Assembly (NCBI GenBank): GCA_014871385.1
Contig: CM026433.1
Location: 5,901,585-5,965,584 of the forward strand
DNA: 64,000 nucleotides
Source of the DNA: Ceratodon purpureus
Taxonomy: Eukaryota; Streptophyta; Bryopsida; Pseudoditrichales; Ditrichaceae
Direction: 5' to 3'
The notes below the pieces were generated by a model. It did no database searches and was not told the DNA's origin. It saw only the letters and a list, made by a program, of their open reading frames with translations. Positions within the stretch are counted from its first letter, which is position 1. Each line of letters opens with the position of its first letter. The position numbers and the translations under genes were made by a program. This document shows, one piece after another, positions 59,081-64,000 of the stretch.

Positions 59081-61150
59081 GAATTTAAACAACATTGAAA
59101 GATAATGAATAATATTAGCAAGAATGTGCAAGAGATATAACATTTTGAAGTCTCCTAATTTCTCATACAATTTAGCAAACTTTCTTTCATAATTTTTTAC
59201 CTATGAGTATCTCAAAAATATGTCAAAACACTTTATTAACTGTTACAAAGGGTGATTTTAGCTTGCCACTTATTCAACCACCTGATTTTAACGAAACGTT
59301 TTAATACTATCTTTGAATCAAACAACTTATGACACAATATACATTATAATAGTCATTTTACGTTAAAATAGCCGCTGGTTATATTAGGTAGAAAGTTCTT
59401 TTGTTGCAACATCTTACATATTATATGAACAATTAGAAACAACGCATTTTTTTTAATTCAAACGAATATTTTTTTTTTTGAAATTATTTAAATCATATAA
59501 GGGGACAATATGGCATTAAGCAAAATTATTAAAAATTAGAAGAAATAGAAGCGCTCGCAGTCTTTAAAGAATGATAATATCTTAAAGTATCTCTTGTAGC
59601 AATTTTTTGAACCTTGCGTTCCCAGAGTAGGACATACCAATGATGTCATATCCATTAGCGATATGCGTGCAATATAAGATTGTGCTAGTGGAAAAGCCAT
59701 TGTAGTATTATAGTTGAAGAAGGAAGAGATGTCATATTTAGGTAACAAAAATTGCTCTCTTCTCCGAACAAGCTCACTCTTTTACGGTCAGTAAAATAAA
59801 AATAAAAAATATAATCACAAATCAAATTTTACTAAGATGAATAAAATATGACTCTTAAAAGAATGCAAGCTCATAAACCTCAAAAATCTCATATTTTTTT
59901 ATATACCAAACACAAAATCAAATCATGTATGAGGATTTCACAAATTAAAATAGAAAAGCAAACGTAATGTCTTGCGCATTACAATGTGGTTATTATTTTT
60001 GTTGATGGGCCTACTAAGAATCTCGTAGATGCTTTTGAGCATTCTTGCTATTCTTGGAGGGCTTCCTTACATATTACAAATCGGTCCTCATTTATATAAT
60101 TGCGTTTGTTTTATGTGAAGGAACATAATATGCTAAGAAAACTACGTTGCCTTTTTAATTATACATTATAATGATTATAATTTTTATTTATATTTACTGT
60201 TGTTCTAACTGGATATTAGTAAAAGCAAAAATGGAGATGTATTGGAAATAAAGAATGACACAAGCTTAAGGATCAAGGATGTCAAAATTCTATAGGCTTT
60301 GTGATAAAAAAATCTAAAGTTTTGCGGTGTCAGAAAGATAAAGGGAGTGTGCTCACCATATCAATATGTTGAAGAAATTCAACATTCATTCAGGCACAGA
60401 ATTGGATGAATTCGTATTATTCTACTTTTCTAAGCCAAAAGGTGAAATTCCTCTTCATGAATTACACCATTTTTTGAAAGATTCAAGGTTTTGATGTACA
60501 ATTTGTTGTACACCTACACATATAATAAAAGACTTTCATTTTCACAATAATGGAAAGAAACATAATGAACGTTTAACGATTCTAGAGCATTCTACCATTC
60601 ATAGAATATATGAAGAATATATGAGGATTTTTTTATGTTCTTTTGATATTGGGAGTAATTCAAATCCTGTGAAGTATGAGGATCCTTTTGTAGGTTCTTA
60701 CACAATTGCCTCTTTTAGGGCTTAAGGGATTTTAATTCCTCTTTGTGTTCGGATAGTCCTTAAAGTTAAGTTGCAATATAAATTGAGTGTAGAAAAAAAA
60801 TTTAACTATGATGTAAATGTTGTTGTAATATGCGTACGCCAAACTTACTATTGTACCATTTTGATTGAAGATGATGCTATGATATGCATTATTGCTTTTG
60901 ATGATATTTCATCACATGAATATACCTTTGTAGAAGAGATTAGTAAGGATATTTATTTTTGTGGTGGAAAAGTATAAAGGAGTAAAAAAAAAAAGGCAGA
61001 ATGGACTATTATTTGCGGATGTAGGAGGGATATAGGAAAGCACTCAAGAGATGTCGATGAGTTTGGAAGGTTTTGTCCTCATCACATAATCTTGTTTTTA
61101 GTTTTGTTTTTTAATTTTACATCTAAGGAGCTACTACATAATCGCAAGAC
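59081..61150. other. AT-rich stretch with unassigned short frames
   Basis: Short plus-strand frames at 60360-61130 (one ends in WTIICGCRRDIGKHSRDVDE) look like a decayed coding region but match no family I know. Nothing else is supported. Confidence 0.35.
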
Positions 61151-61440
61151 CTACCTTTTTAATTTTTTGTAAATATTTCCAAAACAATCTCGGATTTGTT
61201 TTAAAAAAACATTTTCAAAATCTAAGTGTTTTCGTTTTTTAAGAGATTCTAAGATCAGTTTCCAGGGGAACCGTTTTTGCTCACTATACTTCATTGTTTC
61301 CAAGCTAATAACGATTTTCATAACACAAATTAATGAATGATTTACTTGGCGCTCTTGAGACCTGTCCAAAGAAAAATGTAAAGACACTGAATCAGCATGA
61401 GTAAAATTGACTCCTCGTGTCGTCTCCACATCCTAATTTC
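61151..61440 (-). pseudogene. Possible second kinesin motor fragment (out of order)
   Basis: An exon-like stretch reads TTRGVNFTHADSVSLHFSLD, then SQERQVNHSLICVMKIVISLE and KRFPWKLILESL. This weakly resembles the kinesin motor region around DLAGSERQ, INxSL and HIPYRDSKLTRLL, but with the key glycines and Asp lost. It lies 3' of the motor-end fragment at 61953, which is the wrong order for one gene. It may be a second decayed copy. The match is tentative. Confidence 0.3.
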
Positions 61441-61559
61441 CGAATGCTGCTCATATTCTTCGAACTTTTAAAATCAACTCATGCGATTCAGTCAACCGAC
61501 TCTAAAACCGAAAATATTGTATAATCAATACAAAAAAATGCACCACAATCATCGCTTAC

Positions 61560-61953
61560 CTGTCTAAAGAGAGACTCAACTTTCTCCGCTTTGCATTTAC
61601 CTCAGATGAATGCTTATTAATGTCCGCCCAAAAATTTTGTAACCATAACCTCTCCATTTCCAAATCTTTTAGTTGGAGTTGCTCTCGCAATGCCTCCTCG
61701 CCTAACCGCAACCTCTCTAGTTCAAAATCCTTCTGTTGGAGTTGCTCTCGCAATGCTTCTTCACCCAACGAGGATGTATAATTCCTAACAGCCTATATAA
61801 TCAAATCACACGCTTAATAACCAACATCTTCAAACAATTCATTACAATTTTTTGATTTAAAAGTGAAAAAACCTTACCTTATTATACATACATTTTGCAC
61901 GCTCTGCGAATTTCAATGTACTTAATGTCTCCACGGCATTGCTGCCACACTCA
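61560..61953 (-). pseudogene. Kinesin fragment: end of motor domain and start of coiled coil
   Basis: Exon 61953-61878 reads AVETLSTLKFAERAKCMYNK, the conserved end of kinesin motor domains (ETLSTLKFAQRAK, plant kinesin-12-like). Exon 61792-61560 continues in frame with AVRNYTSSLGEEALREQLQ and a heptad-rich segment. That segment contains a tandem 21-residue duplication (GEEALREQLQQKDFELERL, then GEEALREQLQLKDLEMERL). Splice sites (TAG acceptors; GTAAGG and GTAAGC donors) are good. The ATP-binding P-loop, switch regions and tail are not present in order nearby, so this is a partial gene piece. Confidence 0.7.
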
Positions 61954-61999
61954 CTAAAACATTAAAAATCCACAAACATCACTCCCTTACCACAGACTA

Positions 62000-63070
62000 A
62001 ACAGTCCCTTCCAAAACCACTGCCACATTTAATTGCTACAACCAAAAGTAAATGTAGAATTTACTCATTTTAATTTTTTATCATATTGATTTAATTTTAC
62101 AAACTTGTATGTATGTAGGCACCCGCATAGTGTACAAGCAAAATTACAGAAGAAGAAGGTTGGGGAAGAAGAATTGGAATATATGTCAGAACTTTTGACA
62201 TGCACATTGCTTGCACCAATCGTAGAGCGTCAATTTGGAAGTTATTTAAAAAAATTGGAAGATTTGGATTCAAGGAAGACTCTGTACTGAACTTTGCGAA
62301 AATGGCAAACCGGTGCTAAACTACACTTGCGCATTTAAATGTGGTTGAGCATTATAATTTGAGGTAATGCCAAAGGTTGTCAAACACATTGATAAAACTT
62401 CACCATTGAGTATATTCTCTACTTCCTGCACTACATTTGTCAAATGATTCTTTTATTACATATATTGTAATGAGGCTTAAAATGTCTCAAGACAAAGTCT
62501 TATGAGTGACGTTTACATTCTTTGAAAAATCTTATATTACAAAATTATCAAATATTTACTATAAATGTATATAACAACCAAAAACTTTTCACTAATTATC
62601 GCGTTCAAAATTTATGTTTGAATAAAAAAATATGATTAAAAAACCTAAAACTGTGGAAAATCAAATAGTAACCACGGTTATACTCCTTTATCTTTTATCA
62701 ACTATAAAATCAATCAATTTACAGGATTTTTCAAAAAAATTAAATAGACCATATAATAGATTTGTCAAGTTAAATTTCATCAATTTACTTTATTTCATTT
62801 GTTTACCTCAAATGTAAAAAAGATCATCCTGCTAGTCAAAATTGTATTTCAGGTGTCTTTAGTTAGAAATTATTGAATATACACACGGTATTGATTTTTT
62901 GGACTTTTGAAGAAGCACCAAAATTCATGAAATTATTATTTTGAAAATTCATCAATGAAATTAGATAGATTTATCACGACTTTACAGTAAAAAAACAAAT
63001 GGTTGAAAATTTATCATTTGAATGATATTTATGGAACTTGAATGAATGAGATCAACCAATTTTTGGTCGT
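62000..63070. other. AT-rich stretch
   Basis: A 61-codon plus frame at 62105-62290 (KKVGEEELEYMSELL, then ERQFGSYLKKLEDLD) looks protein-like but is unassigned. The rest is AT-rich without recognisable features. Confidence 0.35.
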
Positions 63071-63074
63071 TTAG

Positions 63075-63239
63075 GCATATCTCATCCTCCATGGAAAAAT
63101 CAACTTGGTTAAAAATAGAAAATTAAAACCCTATCATCAAAATTTTGGTCTACATATTAAACCAAATTTCTGAATGATTTAGCAAAAAATCCAAAATTCT
63201 ATTTTTAACCAGTCTGGTTTTCCATGGAGGGTGAGATAT
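63075..63239. mobile_element. Palindromic MITE-like element
   Basis: ATATCTCATCCTCCATGGAA at the left (from 63077) and TTCCATGGAGGGTGAGATAT at the right (to 63238) are inverted repeats. Pairing extends inward to TTAAAAATAGAA, about 43 bp per arm with some five mismatches, around a loop of about 77 bp. No target-site duplication was identified. Confidence 0.7.
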
Positions 63240-64000
63240 AAGGGTTAACATCCTAAGGAACCTCCCTAAAATTCCAATTGTGTAAGGAAAGAATACCAAG
63301 TCCCTTTCGGGTTAAAATTGAAAAATATGTAAGTCAATTTTTCAACATTTGCATTGGAACAAATATTCATTGGTAATTAAAAAAGAAATAAGAACTTGGG
63401 TAGAAGGTACTAGTTATTGTTGATTGCACCCGTGCATTTCTGACTAAAGTAGGAAGCCACAATATCTGATGATCTAAAAAAAAAGATTCCAAGAGATAAG
63501 ATGCATACTTAAATTGTGCTGACATGTGATGTCAACCATGTAATAACCGAGAAGAAGAGAGAGGGAATAACTCCGTTTTTAGTTTAATTGGCGTGAATTA
63601 AGTGTCTTTTTATCCAATATTTTGGATCTCTGTCCACACAGTATGAGACCAAAAGTAGAAGACTATTGCCATTAAGAGGTAAACACTTTGAACACGTTAT
63701 GGACATTCTTTGATTCTTGGTTTTGTTGTTATAAGTGATTAGGTTGGTGTGTATTGATTGCCAAGTCACAAGCTCAAATGTGTTGGTTGGAGTGAGCTAA
63801 TATCGTAGAATACATCTAGGTTTCTATAAACAAGAACATATAAGATGTCTAAGTAGGAGCCGCATCATCAAAATAATTCTGCAAATATTAAATTTTTTAA
63901 TGAATAAAAACCATTACATGAATCATATGCCTTAATACCTCAAAAAGAGATTGTAAAAATATTAAAATGAAATTTTCTTTAGCTTATGCAAACCATCATG
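63240..64000. other. AT-rich stretch to the window end
   Basis: No gene or repeat structure recognised. Confidence 0.4.

Noticed and set aside
1-64000. CRISPR array or bacterial operon
   Set aside because: The tandem repeats have no regular unique spacers, and the genes are spliced plant genes.

Overview
The window looks like nuclear DNA of a land plant with swimming sperm, most likely a bryophyte (moss or liverwort). The best evidence is a complete 14-exon SAS-6 gene (centriole cartwheel protein), a family that plants keep only when they build flagellated sperm. Plant-type ATG18/BCAS3, TIR-NB-LRR, ARF, F-box and ribosomal protein L27a sequences sit beside it. All genes have GT-AG introns. 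No species can be named from the sequence alone.

Layout. 1-9200: AT-rich, nearly gene-free, crowded with short inverted-repeat elements: a CACTA MITE, a CTAAGGT-ended family, and one element nested in another. 9200-9650: a small metallothionein-like gene. 12000-21000: a mosaic of broken gene pieces, all on the minus strand and with introns kept. These are a GDSL lipase lacking its N-terminus, the PB1 end of an auxin response factor, a kinase-like pseudogene split by a 123-bp tandem duplication, SF3a60 internal exons, and the first exons of a cofactor-dependent phosphoglycerate mutase. 21300-23250: an intact F-box gene, whose 5' region is duplicated and truncated at 14166-14830. 25700-33300: a nine-coding-exon ATG18/BCAS3 gene with a GC-rich leader.

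33500-39650: transposon territory, with a CTAAGGT element, an unidentified broken ORF cluster, and a copia-like LTR fossil holding a hAT MITE. 39700-43500: a TIR-NB-LRR resistance-type gene. 46645-52104: SAS-6. 54866-56063: RPL27a, with a minisatellite just upstream. 56700-64000: decayed DNA transposons (a Harbinger-type Myb-like piece and a hAT transposase end), a kinesin fragment and a palindromic MITE.

The intact genes serve unrelated host functions (autophagy, immunity, basal bodies, translation, ubiquitin ligase adaptors), and nothing suggests an operon-like system. The most interesting feature is the gene-fragment mosaic at 12-21 kb, which resembles capture by a Helitron or Pack-MULE-like process, although no element termini were found.
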